DNA of 64,000 nucleotides. Origin: Epibacterium ulvae. Its GTDB lineage: Bacteria > Pseudomonadota > Alphaproteobacteria > Rhodobacterales > Rhodobacteraceae. The stretch lies in the NCBI RefSeq assembly GCF_018678075.1, contig NZ_JAHHIR010000022.1, positions 124,001 through 188,000 on the forward strand. The letters run 5' to 3'. The notes under the pieces were generated by a model. The model was not told where the DNA came from and made no database searches. It saw only the letters and a program-made list of their open reading frames with translations. Made by a program: the position numbers and the translations under genes. Shown piece after piece: positions 41,346-50,189 of the stretch (positions within the stretch are counted from its first letter, which is position 1; each line of letters begins with the position of its first letter).

Positions 41346-41702
41346 ATGAAACATCTTTTGCTCCTGCTTTGTGTTGCGCTTCCGGTTTCCGCGTCTGCCG
41401 CCGATTGGTCGCTGCGCGCCACGGATCGCCCGTTTTCAGCCGAGGAATTGGCGGATCTCCCCGGGCGGTCCTTGGTCTTTTTTGATGATGGGGAGACGAT
41501 CTATGGGGCGGATGGTGCCTATTCCTATACCTATTCCACTGCGAACGGCGGTGGGACGGCGTGGGGAACCTATCAGATCGCAGAGGACGGCAGCATCTGT
41601 GTGGAGTTTGCCAGCGGCGCGATGCGCTGTGACGTTCTGGTCCACAGCGGTGAACGGGTGATTTTGATCACCGAAAAAGGCGAGCGGTTCCCGATCCGCT
41701 GA
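41346..41702 (+). CDS. small secreted protein, unknown function
   Basis: 118 residues with a clear signal peptide (MKHLLLLLCVALPVSASAA). The mature domain is strand-rich: DGETIYGADGAYSYTYS, then GGTAWGTYQIAEDGSICVEF and two cysteines (in ICVEF and RCDVLV) that could form a disulfide. The pattern of a Trp-Gly-Thr-Tyr strand followed by a cysteine pair is seen in small periplasmic proteins of this group. I do not recognise a named family. It lies 58 bases after the YbjN gene and ends 7 bases from the convergent transglycosylase gene. Confidence 0.65.
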   Translation: MKHLLLLLCVALPVSASAADWSLRATDRPFSAEELADLPGRSLVFFDDGETIYGADGAYSYTYSTANGGGTAWGTYQIAEDGSICVEFASGAMRCDVLVHSGERVILITEKGERFPIR

Positions 41703-41709
41703 CCTTTGC

Positions 41710-42879
41710 CTAAAGGCGGTTCAATAATGCGGGCGTTGGCCATGCATCGGCCGGCAGACCAAGACGGCGTTGTTCAGCCTGCACGGCGGACCGGGTTTTG
41801 GCGCCCAGAATGCCGTCGACCTTACCCACGTCATAGCCCCGTGCCTGCAGGCGATTTTGCAGGTCTTTCATCTGCGCTCCGGAAAGCCCGGTGTCAGGAC
41901 TGCGCGGATCATAAACCGGTGCGCCGTTCAGGCGGGTGGCAAAATAAGCGGCCGTCAGAACATAGGTAAAGCTTTGGTTCCATTCGAAATAGACGTCGAA
42001 ATTGGGGTAGGCGAGGAACGCTGGCCCCTTGTGCCCCTGCGGCAGAATGAGGGCCGCGTTCATGTCGTCAAACGGCAGATCTCCGGACCGTGCCATTACG
42101 CCCAATTCGCGCCATTGCGTGAGCGTGCGTTTTTTTGCAATGCCCGTCTGTGACAGGTCCAGATCGCTGGGAATGGTCACTTCCTGAAGCCAGGGTTGAT
42201 CAGGCTGCCAGCCCAGTTCTGACAGCATTTTACCTGCAGACATCAGCGCATCGGGGGCCGAGTTCTTCAGATCCACGTGCCCGTCACCATCCGCATCCAC
42301 ACCGTTTTCGATGATGTCACGCGGTAGCATTTGCACCATGCCAATTTCCCCGGCCCAGGCACCGGTTGTTCTGTTGGGGTCAAAATCCCCATGGGCAAAC
42401 AGTTCAAGCGCGGCAAAAACCTGCGGGCGGAACAGCTCTGGCCGACGGCAATCATGTGCCAGCGTCACCAGCGCGTTGCGGGTGTTGAAATCGCCTTGGA
42501 ACGCGCCGTAGTCGGTCTCAAAAGCCCAAAACGCCAGCAGGACATTGCGATCAATGCCATATGTGGTCTCAACCCGGCGGAAGATACTGTCGAATTTCTC
42601 GGACATGGCTTTGCCACGGTCCAGCCGGTTTTGCGAAATCAGGCGGCGCGAAAACTCGATAAAGGGTTTTTGGAATACCCCTTGCGCGCGGTCGGCGTTG
42701 AGGACTTTTGGATCCTGGCGCACCCCGTGAAAGAACGCGTTTACGTCCTTCTGTTCGAACCCGGCGCTGATCGCCTCGTTCTTGAGGCTGAGAACAAAGT
42801 TGGAGAATCCACCGCCACATTGGGCCGCCACAGTCAGCGGGGCCAGGGTGAGAGCGAGGGTCAGTGGCAATACGCGCAT
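41710..42879 (-). CDS. lytic murein transglycosylase, MltB family, with peptidoglycan-binding domain
   Basis: 389-residue periplasmic enzyme that cleaves the glycan strand to 1,6-anhydro-MurNAc ends. Signal peptide MRVLPLTLALTLAPLTVAA. The SLT_2 domain holds the catalytic Glu in LLAFWAFETDYGAFQGDF and the motif WAGEIGMVQMLPRDIIENG. The C terminus is a PG_binding_1 domain (DLQNRLQARGYDVGKVDGIL). The frame opens 10 codons earlier, but the ATG at 42879 starts the signal peptide properly. It is not lipidated (no lipobox), so it is a soluble MltB type. Confidence 0.9.
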   Translation of the reverse strand: MRVLPLTLALTLAPLTVAAQCGGGFSNFVLSLKNEAISAGFEQKDVNAFFHGVRQDPKVLNADRAQGVFQKPFIEFSRRLISQNRLDRGKAMSEKFDSIFRRVETTYGIDRNVLLAFWAFETDYGAFQGDFNTRNALVTLAHDCRRPELFRPQVFAALELFAHGDFDPNRTTGAWAGEIGMVQMLPRDIIENGVDADGDGHVDLKNSAPDALMSAGKMLSELGWQPDQPWLQEVTIPSDLDLSQTGIAKKRTLTQWRELGVMARSGDLPFDDMNAALILPQGHKGPAFLAYPNFDVYFEWNQSFTYVLTAAYFATRLNGAPVYDPRSPDTGLSGAQMKDLQNRLQARGYDVGKVDGILGAKTRSAVQAEQRRLGLPADAWPTPALLNRL

Positions 42880-42915
42880 AACAGCAGTCCAAGTTAGGTC
42901 TTGGCCCACTTTCTG

Positions 42916-43827
42916 CTAGAAGAGCTGGGCCAAAGCAACTGTAACCAGCAGGAATATCCCCCAAACTTGCCACAAGACGGTTATTGTTCGTGAGATATCG
43001 GGCGCGTTGAGGTCTTTGCGTCCTTTGGGGTGAACCCATGCAAATTCCTGCAGCTTTCCGTCGTAGGAGCGTGGCCCTGCCAAGGCGCAGCCCACCACAC
43101 GCGCCATCGCTGCCTCGGGCCAGCCCGCATTGGGGGAGCGGTGACGACCGGCGTCCTGCGCGATTTCGGGGAGGGTGTTCAGGCACCAACCGGTCAGAGC
43201 AATGAGGGCAGCGGTCAAACGGGCAGGGATCAGGTTCAACAGATCGTCCAGCCGGGCCGCCGCCCAGCCAAATTCCAGATACCGGTCATTGCGATAGCCG
43301 ATCATACTGTCGGCCGTATTGACCATCTTGTAGATCAAAATGCCCGGAACGCCGGCGACCAGAAACCAGAAGGCAGGGGCGATCACCCCGTCCGAGAAGT
43401 TCTCGGCGCCGCTTTCGATGGCAGAGCGCGCGACTTGGCTTTCGGTCATCTGCTTGGTGTCGCGGCTGACAATCATCGCCACGGCGTCGCGCCCGGATTG
43501 CAGATCGGTTTGCAGCCCCGTAGCCACGGCCCGCACGTGATCGACCAGCGAGCGTTGCGCCAACAAGATTGCGGCCACCAGAACCGAAGGGACAGGCCCG
43601 AGCAGGCTGATGCCAATACCAAGGGCCGCACCAACCGCAACAAGGGTGAGAGTGGCCGCTGCGCCTTTGCCCCGTTTGTGGGAACCCTGGTTCAACCGAT
43701 TGTCGAGCAAACCCACCAATCGTCCCATCAGAACCGCAGGATGGGGCAGGCGGGACCACAGCCATTTGGGCTCACCCAGAGCCGCATCCAGCAGCAATGC
43801 CGGGATCAGCAGCAAGGCGGTGATCAC
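42916..43827 (-). CDS. cobD: adenosylcobinamide-phosphate synthase CobD (CbiB)
   Basis: 303-residue inner-membrane enzyme that joins adenosylcobyrate to aminopropanol phosphate in cobalamin synthesis. Family segments are [40 protein letters not shown] (with the Glu-Asn-x-x-Asp-Gly core) and [20 protein letters not shown]. Several membrane helices are present. The start overlaps the cobC stop by 4 bases, so the two are coupled, as in other alphaproteobacteria. bluB in this window makes the lower ligand for the same pathway. Confidence 0.94.
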   Translation of the reverse strand: MITALLLIPALLLDAALGEPKWLWSRLPHPAVLMGRLVGLLDNRLNQGSHKRGKGAAATLTLVAVGAALGIGISLLGPVPSVLVAAILLAQRSLVDHVRAVATGLQTDLQSGRDAVAMIVSRDTKQMTESQVARSAIESGAENFSDGVIAPAFWFLVAGVPGILIYKMVNTADSMIGYRNDRYLEFGWAAARLDDLLNLIPARLTAALIALTGWCLNTLPEIAQDAGRHRSPNAGWPEAAMARVVGCALAGPRSYDGKLQEFAWVHPKGRKDLNAPDISRTITVLWQVWGIFLLVTVALAQLF

Positions 43828-44777
43828 AGCGCGGCCTCAAGCCGGTCCCATCCATCGCTGGGTGGTAATCCCAGACGCAGATAGGTGTCCGAATAGGGGA
43901 AAATACGGCTCCAGATGTGGTGTTCCGCCAGCCGGTTCTGCCATGCGGCCGCATTGTCGACCTCATACAGGCGGAATAGGTCGGTGCCACCAACCAGTAT
44001 TGCGTCCTTTGCCTGGACCATCGCATCCATCCGGGTGCTGTCTGTTTTGAGCCGGTCGCGGGTTTGGTCGGCCCATGCGGGATCCGACAGTGCCCGCGCG
44101 CCGATGCGCAGAGCGGGGCCTGACACGGCCCAAGGGCCTTGGACATCTGACAGGCGGCGGATCAAGGCGGGGTCACCAATCGCAAAGCCAAGACGCAGGC
44201 CGGCAAGGCCCCAGAACTTGCCAAAGCTTTTGAGGATAATGGTACCCGAGCGCGCGGCTTCGGCCATCAATGACTGATCCGGGCAGACATCGCAGAAGCT
44301 TTCATCAATGACCGTCAGCGGTGCGGTGATCTCTTCCCGGTGCCACATCCGGCCATCCGGATTGTTGGGGTGCACCATGACTTGGGCGTCGGCGCCGGCA
44401 GTGTCAGACACCTGCCAGCCGTGATTGCGAAACCCGGCGGCGTGTTCGTTGTAGGTCGGTGTGGTGATCTGAACCCGCCCTGCCGATGCCAACGACGGAA
44501 TGGCCGCGATCAACGCCGATGCGCCGGGGGCTGGAAGCACCATTGCCCCGTCCGGGACGTTCCAGAACTGCCGCGCCGCGGCAACCAAGGTGTCGAGCTC
44601 AGCCAGATCGGGAAGTGCGGCCCAATCCGTCGGTGACAACTCCCCCACCGGGTAGGGCTGCGGGTTGATCCCGGTGGACAGGTCAATCCAATCCGCCCGC
44701 TGGCCGCCAAAACGGGCCACCGCCGCAGAGAGGTTTCCGCCATGATCACGTGGTGCGTCTTGATCCTTGCCAGCCAT
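43824..44777 (-). CDS. cobC: threonine-phosphate decarboxylase CobC
   Basis: 317-residue PLP enzyme that decarboxylates L-threonine O-3-phosphate to (R)-1-aminopropan-2-ol phosphate, the substrate of CobD. The PLP lysine is in [20 protein letters not shown]. Other family marks are [10 protein letters not shown] near the N terminus, [13 protein letters not shown] and YLRLGLPP at the end. Only 91 bases separate it from the next gene upstream, which leaves no room for a full cobalamin riboswitch. Confidence 0.92.
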   Translation of the reverse strand: MAGKDQDAPRDHGGNLSAAVARFGGQRADWIDLSTGINPQPYPVGELSPTDWAALPDLAELDTLVAAARQFWNVPDGAMVLPAPGASALIAAIPSLASAGRVQITTPTYNEHAAGFRNHGWQVSDTAGADAQVMVHPNNPDGRMWHREEITAPLTVIDESFCDVCPDQSLMAEAARSGTIILKSFGKFWGLAGLRLGFAIGDPALIRRLSDVQGPWAVSGPALRIGARALSDPAWADQTRDRLKTDSTRMDAMVQAKDAILVGGTDLFRLYEVDNAAAWQNRLAEHHIWSRIFPYSDTYLRLGLPPSDGWDRLEAAL

Positions 44778-44868
44778 GTCGACCCTTGTGCTTTGCCACC
44801 GTGTTTAGCGTTGGCGGTATGCCGGAGCTGATAGGCTTACACAAGAAACTTCGCGCGGGTGTGGCATT

Positions 44869-45852
44869 TCACGCCATCTCATCGCGCCCGTGCGGCAGGT
44901 CCCAGTCGAGCACCGGGTTGATCGGCAAAATGCGATTCGGGTTAATGGTGTCGTGGCTGTAGTGGTAATGGCGCACGATATGGTCGAAATTCACGGTCTG
45001 CGCGACGCCGGGCCATTGGAACAGCTCCCGCGTATAGGCCCAGAGGTTGGGATAGTCGATCAACCGCTTTTTGTTGCATTTGAAATGCAGGTGATAGACC
45101 GGATCAAAGCGCACCAATGTGGTGAAGAGACGCCAATCGGCCTCGGTGATGCGATTGCCCATCAGGTAGCGGTGGTTTGACAGCAGATCTTCCAACCAAT
45201 CGAGCGTCTCAAACAGTGGCGTGACCGCGGCGTCATAGGCAGCTTGGGTGGTGGCAAAACCGCTTTTGTAGACACCGTTGTTGACCGTGTCGTAGATCCG
45301 CGCGTTCACCGCCTCGATCGGTTCGCGCATGTCTTCGGGCCAGAAGTCCAGCGTATTGCCGGTGATGTCATCAAAAGCTGCGTTGAACATGCGAATGATT
45401 TCAGAGCTTTCGTTGGACACGATGGTGTTCTGCGCCTTGTCCCACAGGATCGGCACGGTCACACGCCCGCTGTAGTTCGGGTCCGCTGCAGTATATATTT
45501 GATGCGCAAAATCCTTGCCCAGCAAAGTGTCGCCGGTGGCACCATGGTCGTCCTGTGCAAATGTCCACCCTGTGTCGAGCATATCGGGATGCACTGCAGA
45601 AACCGTAATATGTGGCGCAAGATCTTTCAGCTCGCGACAGACCAACGTGCGGTGGGCCCAAGGGCAGGCGTATGAGACATAAAGATGGTAGCGACCGCTT
45701 TCTGCTTTGAACCCGGCTTTGCCCGACGGGCCTGCTCTGCCATCTGCTGTGATCCAGTTGCGAAACTGGGCCGCAGAGCGTTTGAATGCCCCGCCGGTGG
45801 ATTTGGTATCATACCAAGTGTCGTGCCAGACGCCGTCTACCAAAAGTCCCAT
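44869..45852 (-). CDS. glutathionyl-hydroquinone reductase (YqjG/ECM4 family)
   Basis: 327-residue Xi-class glutathione transferase that removes glutathione from glutathionyl-hydroquinones. The catalytic Cys is in YVSYACPWAHRTLVCRELKD (Cys-Pro-Trp-Ala). The alpha-helical C-terminal domain has RYLMGNRITEADWRLFTTLV and HFKCNKKRLIDYPNLWAYTR, both typical. The ATG at 45852 gives the normal N terminus; the frame is open further upstream. It is cytoplasmic and stands alone between cobC and a divergent small gene. Confidence 0.92.
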   Translation of the reverse strand: MGLLVDGVWHDTWYDTKSTGGAFKRSAAQFRNWITADGRAGPSGKAGFKAESGRYHLYVSYACPWAHRTLVCRELKDLAPHITVSAVHPDMLDTGWTFAQDDHGATGDTLLGKDFAHQIYTAADPNYSGRVTVPILWDKAQNTIVSNESSEIIRMFNAAFDDITGNTLDFWPEDMREPIEAVNARIYDTVNNGVYKSGFATTQAAYDAAVTPLFETLDWLEDLLSNHRYLMGNRITEADWRLFTTLVRFDPVYHLHFKCNKKRLIDYPNLWAYTRELFQWPGVAQTVNFDHIVRHYHYSHDTINPNRILPINPVLDWDLPHGRDEMA

Positions 45853-46065
45853 GTGCCGTTCCTGTGCCGCTGTGCAATTGTCGGACTTACATCTAGGTGA
45901 CACAAAGTTGCGCGAAAATGCTATTATGCGCGCAGCCCCTCTGTATTCCTGCACAGGAAAAGGCTTCGGTGGGGACGTGCCGCAAGATTCGGTTTATTCA
46001 TCAAATTTTATCGAATAACCAAGAAGCTGAACGACACCGTTACGAAAACCAGAAGGTTTACTGGA

Positions 46066-46422
46066 ATGACCACCTATGTTCCCAAATCCGTTCAAGAGGC
46101 CATGGACGCCGCCCGTCTTGATGGGTTTCGCAAGAAAAGCCGTCTGCGGGTTCAGGTCAAAGATCAGTATTACCCCGTGCTCCGCCTATGGGATGACGGG
46201 TTTTCTGTTGAAACAGAGACTGTTCCGCAGCTGCGCGGGTTGGTGGATCTGTTTGATGGGGCGCGCCAGTTGTCGCAGTGCCTGATTGTCGCCTCCGAAG
46301 AGGAAGCAGGCGAGGTTCGTTATGAGTTCAAGCGGTCCACCGCTGCGGCTGACCGGGCACCGTTGGATTTTTACCAGGCGCCGGATGCGCCGGTTGGGTT
46401 GATCGAATCACAAAGCGATTGA
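46066..46422 (+). CDS. conserved small protein, possibly PilZ-like
   Basis: 118 residues, no signal peptide, so cytoplasmic. Near residue 22 it has RKKSRLRVQV, which fits the Arg-x3-Arg motif that binds cyclic di-GMP in PilZ domains, followed by strands ending LRLWDDGFSVE where PilZ has Asp-x-Ser-x-x-Gly. The second motif is imperfect, so the assignment is weak. The rest is acidic with no known family. GGA precedes the ATG closely. It faces the convergent C-S lyase gene with a hairpin between. Confidence 0.6.
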   Translation: MTTYVPKSVQEAMDAARLDGFRKKSRLRVQVKDQYYPVLRLWDDGFSVETETVPQLRGLVDLFDGARQLSQCLIVASEEEAGEVRYEFKRSTAAADRAPLDFYQAPDAPVGLIESQSD

Positions 46423-46430
46423 TGACACGA

Positions 46431-46456
46431 TCGGCCCCACCACTGGGCGGGGCCGA
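46431..46456. terminator. hairpin between convergent genes
   Basis: TCGGCCCC and GGGGCCGA form a perfect 8-base GC-rich stem around a 10-base loop, between two convergent stop codons. There is no strong T run on either side, so it may act as a weak bidirectional terminator or as a 3' end-stabilising structure. Confidence 0.5.
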
Positions 46457-46463
46457 CATTCGA

Positions 46464-47636
46464 TCACTGAAGATCGCCAAAGGCGGCTTTTAGTCGGGCG
46501 CAGGCTTCTTCGACGCGACTGCGTGGGGTTGCTAGGTTGAACCTCAAGAAATTTTCTCCGCCGGTGCCGAAGCTGGTGCCGTAATTGGCAGCGATCTTGG
46601 CCCCTTGTTCGACACGTTCGGTGAACTCTGCGCGCTCCATCCCGGTGTCGGTGAAATCGACCCAGGCGAGATAGGTGGACTGCAAATTCATCGAGGACAG
46701 GCCAGGGATTTCGGCCATTGCTGCGTCAAACACCTGCCGGTTGCCATCCAGATAGGCGAGCTGCGCATCGGCCCAGGCCGCGCCTTCGGGAGAATAGGCG
46801 GTGGTGGTGGCGTATTGGCCCAAAGAATTCGATGCCAGCGATAGGGCCAGCATACGTGCTTTGAACCGTGCCCGCAGATCGGGATCGGGGATGATGACCT
46901 GACCGGTGTGCAGACCGGCGATATTGAACGTCTTGGACGGGGCCGACAGCACCATCAAGCGGTCGATCACGTCCGGTGTCGCAACTGGCATTGGAATGTG
47001 CCTGTGACCGTCAAACACCAGATCCTGATGGATCTCATCCGATAGCAGCATCAGATTGTGCCGTTTGGCAAAATCCGCCACACCGCGCAGCTCTTCCTGG
47101 GTCCAGACCCGACCGCCGGGATTGTGGGGCGAACACAGGATGAGCATTGATTCTTTGCCGGTCATTTGCGCGTCATAGGCGTCAAAATCCAGCGTGTAGA
47201 GACCATCGGAATTGACCATCTCGCATTCCACCACCTCGCGGCCCGCATTGCGGATCACCTTGGCAAAGGCGTGGTAGACCGGGGCAAATACAACCACACC
47301 GTCGCCGGGCTGGGTAAATGTATCCAGACACATGCCGACGCCGTTGACCAAACCTGTGGTGGTAAAGATGCTGTCGGTGTCCAGATCCCATCCGTGGCGG
47401 GTTTTCATCCACCATTGGATCGCGTCGCGGTAAGGGGCTTCGGCGTCAATATAGCCGAGAATCCCCTCGTTCACCGCCTCATGCAGACGATCTGCAATGA
47501 CGTCGGCAATTTTGAAATCACTATCGGCAACCCACATGGACAGGCCATCTTCTTTGGGTACGCCGTAAATCGTCTCCATCTCGTCCCATTTGACGCTAAA
47601 TGTGCCGTGACGGTCTACCAGCTCATCAAAATTCAT
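46464..47636 (-). CDS. PatB/MalY-type PLP-dependent C-S lyase (cystathionine beta-lyase)
   Basis: 390-residue fold-type I PLP enzyme. It begins MNFDELVDRHGTFSVKWDEM and shows the MalY/PatB marks WVADSDF, GILGYIDAEAPYRDAIQWWM, ILCSPHNPGGRVW and the PLP lysine in LSAPSKTFNIAGLHTGQV. These enzymes cleave cystathionine or cysteine conjugates to a thiol, pyruvate and ammonia. In roseobacters such lyases may also take part in organic sulfur metabolism, but this is inference. It is divergent from def with about 100 bases between. Confidence 0.92.
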   Translation of the reverse strand: MNFDELVDRHGTFSVKWDEMETIYGVPKEDGLSMWVADSDFKIADVIADRLHEAVNEGILGYIDAEAPYRDAIQWWMKTRHGWDLDTDSIFTTTGLVNGVGMCLDTFTQPGDGVVVFAPVYHAFAKVIRNAGREVVECEMVNSDGLYTLDFDAYDAQMTGKESMLILCSPHNPGGRVWTQEELRGVADFAKRHNLMLLSDEIHQDLVFDGHRHIPMPVATPDVIDRLMVLSAPSKTFNIAGLHTGQVIIPDPDLRARFKARMLALSLASNSLGQYATTTAYSPEGAAWADAQLAYLDGNRQVFDAAMAEIPGLSSMNLQSTYLAWVDFTDTGMERAEFTERVEQGAKIAANYGTSFGTGGENFLRFNLATPRSRVEEACARLKAAFGDLQ

Positions 47637-47736
47637 GTGCTGCTCCTAAAAAATTATGTTTTGCGACGCTATCGCCTTTGATCACAGGTGCAAGGGGCGT
47701 TGCGAGCCTTGGTACAATCGCATAAATGGCTTGGGT

Positions 47737-48264
47737 ATGAAGCGCCCAATTTTGATCCATCCTGATCCCCGCCTGAAAAAGGTCTGCGCCCCGGTTGCCG
47801 ATATCTCGGACGAGCTGCGCAAGCTGGCCGATGATATGTTAGAAACCATGTATGACGCGCCGGGCGTTGGTCTGGCCGCGCCCCAGATCGGCGTGCTGGA
47901 TCGGCTGATCGTTCTGGACTGCGTCAAAGAAGAGGGCGAGGCTCCGCGCCCGCTGCAGATGTTCAACCCGCGTGTGATCGCGGCGTCGGACGAAGAGAAC
48001 GTCTATGAGGAAGGGTGCTTGTCCATTCCTGACCAATACGCCGATGTGACCCGCCCCAAAGTGGTGGATGTCGAATGGCTGGACCGCGACGGTAATCTGC
48101 AGACGGATACGTTTGATGGGCTATGGGCAACCTGTGTCCAGCATGAGATCGACCATCTCGAAGGCAAGCTGTTCATAGATTATCTGAAACCGATAAAAAG
48201 GCAGATGATCACCCGCAAAATGCAGAAATTCAAAAAAGAGCGTGCGCGCCAGAAGGACGGTTGA
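47737..48264 (+). CDS. def: peptide deformylase
   Basis: 175-residue metalloenzyme that removes the formyl group from nascent proteins. All three motifs are intact: GVGLAAPQ at 43-50, EGCLS with the metal Cys, and QHEIDH with the two His and the catalytic Glu. The frame opens earlier, but the ATG at 47737 gives MKRPILIHPDPRLKKV, the normal start. It precedes a degenerate second copy by 2 bases and fmt after that, so the three form one operon for formylmethionine handling. Confidence 0.96.
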   Translation: MKRPILIHPDPRLKKVCAPVADISDELRKLADDMLETMYDAPGVGLAAPQIGVLDRLIVLDCVKEEGEAPRPLQMFNPRVIAASDEENVYEEGCLSIPDQYADVTRPKVVDVEWLDRDGNLQTDTFDGLWATCVQHEIDHLEGKLFIDYLKPIKRQMITRKMQKFKKERARQKDG

Positions 48265-48266
48265 TC

Positions 48267-48776
48267 ATGGCTGTGAAACCCTGCCTGCCCTGGCCTGACA
48301 AACGCCTGCGCACACCTGCCGTTGACGTAAGCGAGATCACCGATGAGGTGCGCACCGTCTGGAACGACCTGATCGACACGATGGAAGCCATGCCCGGTGT
48401 TGGCATGGGCGCGAACCAGATCGGTGTGCTGCTGCGCCTCGCCGTGGTGGATGGTTCCACCGAACGGGGCAAGGCGGTTCGGCTGGCCAATCCCGAGATC
48501 CTGCATAAATCGGTCGAGCTGCGCGAACACGATGAGGCCAGCCCGAACCTGCCTGGCGTCTCGGCCAAGATCAAACGCCCCCGCGCCGTCACCGTGAAAT
48601 TCATGGATGAAACGGGTGCCTGGGTCGAAAAGGACTTTGTTGGCATCGAAGCCACCAGCGTGCAGCACCAGATCGATCATCTGAACGGCAAGATGTATTT
48701 TGACCACCTGTCCAAAATGAAACGCGACATGCTGATCAAGAAAGCCAAGAAACACAGCACTGGTGGGGTGAACTGA
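48267..48776 (+). CDS. peptide deformylase-like protein lacking catalytic residues
   Basis: 169 residues with the deformylase fold and spacing but altered in every catalytic motif. Motif I is GVGMGANQ (44-51) instead of Gly-x-Gly-Leu-Ala-Ala-x-Gln. Motif II, normally EGCLS, reads LPGVS (95-99), so the metal Cys is Gly. Motif III is HQIDH (134-138), so the catalytic Glu is Gln. Both His ligands remain. It should not deformylate. Second deformylase-like genes next to def-fmt recur in Rhodobacteraceae, and their role is unknown. AAGGA lies 9 bases ahead. The stop overlaps the fmt ATG by 1 base. Confidence 0.85.
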   Translation: MAVKPCLPWPDKRLRTPAVDVSEITDEVRTVWNDLIDTMEAMPGVGMGANQIGVLLRLAVVDGSTERGKAVRLANPEILHKSVELREHDEASPNLPGVSAKIKRPRAVTVKFMDETGAWVEKDFVGIEATSVQHQIDHLNGKMYFDHLSKMKRDMLIKKAKKHSTGGVN

Positions 48777-49681
48777 TGCGGGTCGTCTTTATGGGCACGC
48801 CGGAGTTTTCGGTTCCGGTTCTGGATGCGCTGGTGGCGGCTGGTCACGATATTGCCGCCGTCTATTGCCAGCCCCCTCGGCCTGCTGGCCGCGGCAAGAA
48901 AGACCGCCCGACACCCGTTCACGCCCGCGCCGCGGCTTTGGGGCTGGAGGTGCGCCACCCGGTGTCCCTGAAAGGTGAGGCCGAGCAGACAGAATTCGCA
49001 GCGCTCAAGGCAGATGTTGCAGTGGTCGTGGCCTATGGGCTGATCCTGCCGCAGGCGGTTTTGGACGCGCCCACACAGGGCTGCCTCAATATTCACGCAA
49101 GCCTGTTGCCGCGCTGGCGGGGGGCCGCGCCCATTCACCGCGCCATCATGGCAGGCGACGCCGAGACCGGCATTTGCATCATGCAGATGGAAGCCGGGCT
49201 GGACACCGGGCCGGTTTTGCTGCGCCAAAGCACTGTGATTGGCGACGATGAAACCACCGCAGGCTTGCATGATCGCCTGTCTGACATGGGCGCTGGGCTG
49301 ATTGTTACGGCACTGGATGGGCTATCCGATCTCACGCCTGAGCCGCAGCCGCAGGACGGCGTCACCTACGCGCATAAGATCGACAAATCCGAGGCGCAGA
49401 TCGACTGGACATCGCCCGCCGCAGAGGTGGATCGCAAAATTCGTGGCCTGTCACCTTTTCCTGGTGCCTGGTGCGAGGTTGAGGGGCAGCGGGTGAAGCT
49501 GTTGGCCTCAAAGCTTGCCACAAACACGGGTCCTTCGGGACAAGTCTTGGATGACGCGCTGACTGTTGCGTGTGGCGAAGGGGCGGTTGAACTTATCCGC
49601 TTGCAACGCGCAGGCAAAGGCGCGCAGGATCGTGACGTGTTCTTGCGTGGCTTTCCGATCGCCAAGGGCACGCAGCTTTAA
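48776..49681 (+). CDS. fmt: methionyl-tRNA formyltransferase
   Basis: 301-residue enzyme that formylates initiator Met-tRNA using 10-formyltetrahydrofolate. It begins [19 protein letters not shown]. The catalytic Asn, His and Asp are in the [16 protein letters not shown] and LDTGPVL region, with the [12 protein letters not shown] motif diagnostic. The C-terminal OB-fold domain (ending [13 protein letters not shown]) binds the tRNA. It starts by a 1-base overlap with the deformylase-like gene, so def, the def-like gene and fmt are translated together. Confidence 0.96.
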   Translation: MRVVFMGTPEFSVPVLDALVAAGHDIAAVYCQPPRPAGRGKKDRPTPVHARAAALGLEVRHPVSLKGEAEQTEFAALKADVAVVVAYGLILPQAVLDAPTQGCLNIHASLLPRWRGAAPIHRAIMAGDAETGICIMQMEAGLDTGPVLLRQSTVIGDDETTAGLHDRLSDMGAGLIVTALDGLSDLTPEPQPQDGVTYAHKIDKSEAQIDWTSPAAEVDRKIRGLSPFPGAWCEVEGQRVKLLASKLATNTGPSGQVLDDALTVACGEGAVELIRLQRAGKGAQDRDVFLRGFPIAKGTQL

Positions 49682-49699
49682 TCCGCGAGAGGGGTCCAC

Positions 49700-49939
49700 A
49701 TGTTTCTGGCTTTGTTTGGCACCGTCGTGATTGCGGGGATCATTGGTTATGCGTCGGAACGCACCGGCTGGACCAGCAACGGTGTGATCCCGTCGATCAT
49801 CATCTGCGTTGGTGGAGCCTTTCTGTTTTACTTTGTGCGGATCATGTTTGGCATCGGGTTTTCCGCGCCGGGCTGGAATGCAATTGCGTCCGCCATTGGG
49901 GCCTTGATCATTGTGCCAACCCATTGGCGCAGCAGGTAG
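49700..49939 (+). CDS. small membrane protein, unknown function
   Basis: 79 residues with three hydrophobic stretches (MFLALFGTVVIAGIIGYASE, NGVIPSIIICVGGAFLFYFV and AIASAIGALIIVP). The middle and last glycine-rich helices resemble the GlsB/YeaQ/YmgE family loosely. It follows fmt by 18 bases and precedes another small membrane protein by 9, so it is part of the same transcript. No functional residues can be picked out. Confidence 0.68.
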   Translation: MFLALFGTVVIAGIIGYASERTGWTSNGVIPSIIICVGGAFLFYFVRIMFGIGFSAPGWNAIASAIGALIIVPTHWRSR

Positions 49940-49948
49940 GAGAGTGTG

Positions 49949-50188
49949 ATGTCCATCGTATTCCTGATCATCATTGGTGCCGCTGCCGGGTTTCTGGCCA
50001 CGCGCTTCATGAAGATTGAGGCCGATTTGATCACTACCGTTGTTGTCGGCATGGCCGGCGCGCTGGTGGGCGGCTTCCTGTTGCGCGGTATCCTAAGCGT
50101 GCTGGGCCTTTTGTCCGGGCTGGTGGGCGCGGTTCTGGGCGCTATGGCGCTGATCTGGCTGTGGCAGACCTACGGCCCCAAAAAGTGA
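49949..50188 (+). CDS. GlsB/YeaQ/YmgE-family stress-response membrane protein
   Basis: 79 residues with three membrane helices rich in Gly and Ala: IVFLIIIGAAAGFLATRFMK, TTVVVGMAGALVGGFLLRGI and GLVGAVLGAMALIWLWQTYG. The Gly-Ala-Leu-Val-Gly-Gly-Phe pattern is the mark of the transglycosylase-associated protein family (GlsB/YeaQ/YmgE), whose members respond to stress by an unknown mechanism. AGGAG lies 6 bases before this ATG; the GTG three bases earlier is an alternative. It ends 1 base before the convergent TRIC-type gene. Confidence 0.78.
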   Translation: MSIVFLIIIGAAAGFLATRFMKIEADLITTVVVGMAGALVGGFLLRGILSVLGLLSGLVGAVLGAMALIWLWQTYGPKK

Positions 50189-50189
50189 T

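Noticed and set aside
44778-44868. Cobalamin riboswitch upstream of cobC
   Set aside because: The gap is only 91 bases and lacks the B12-box core; a full riboswitch needs about 180-200 bases.
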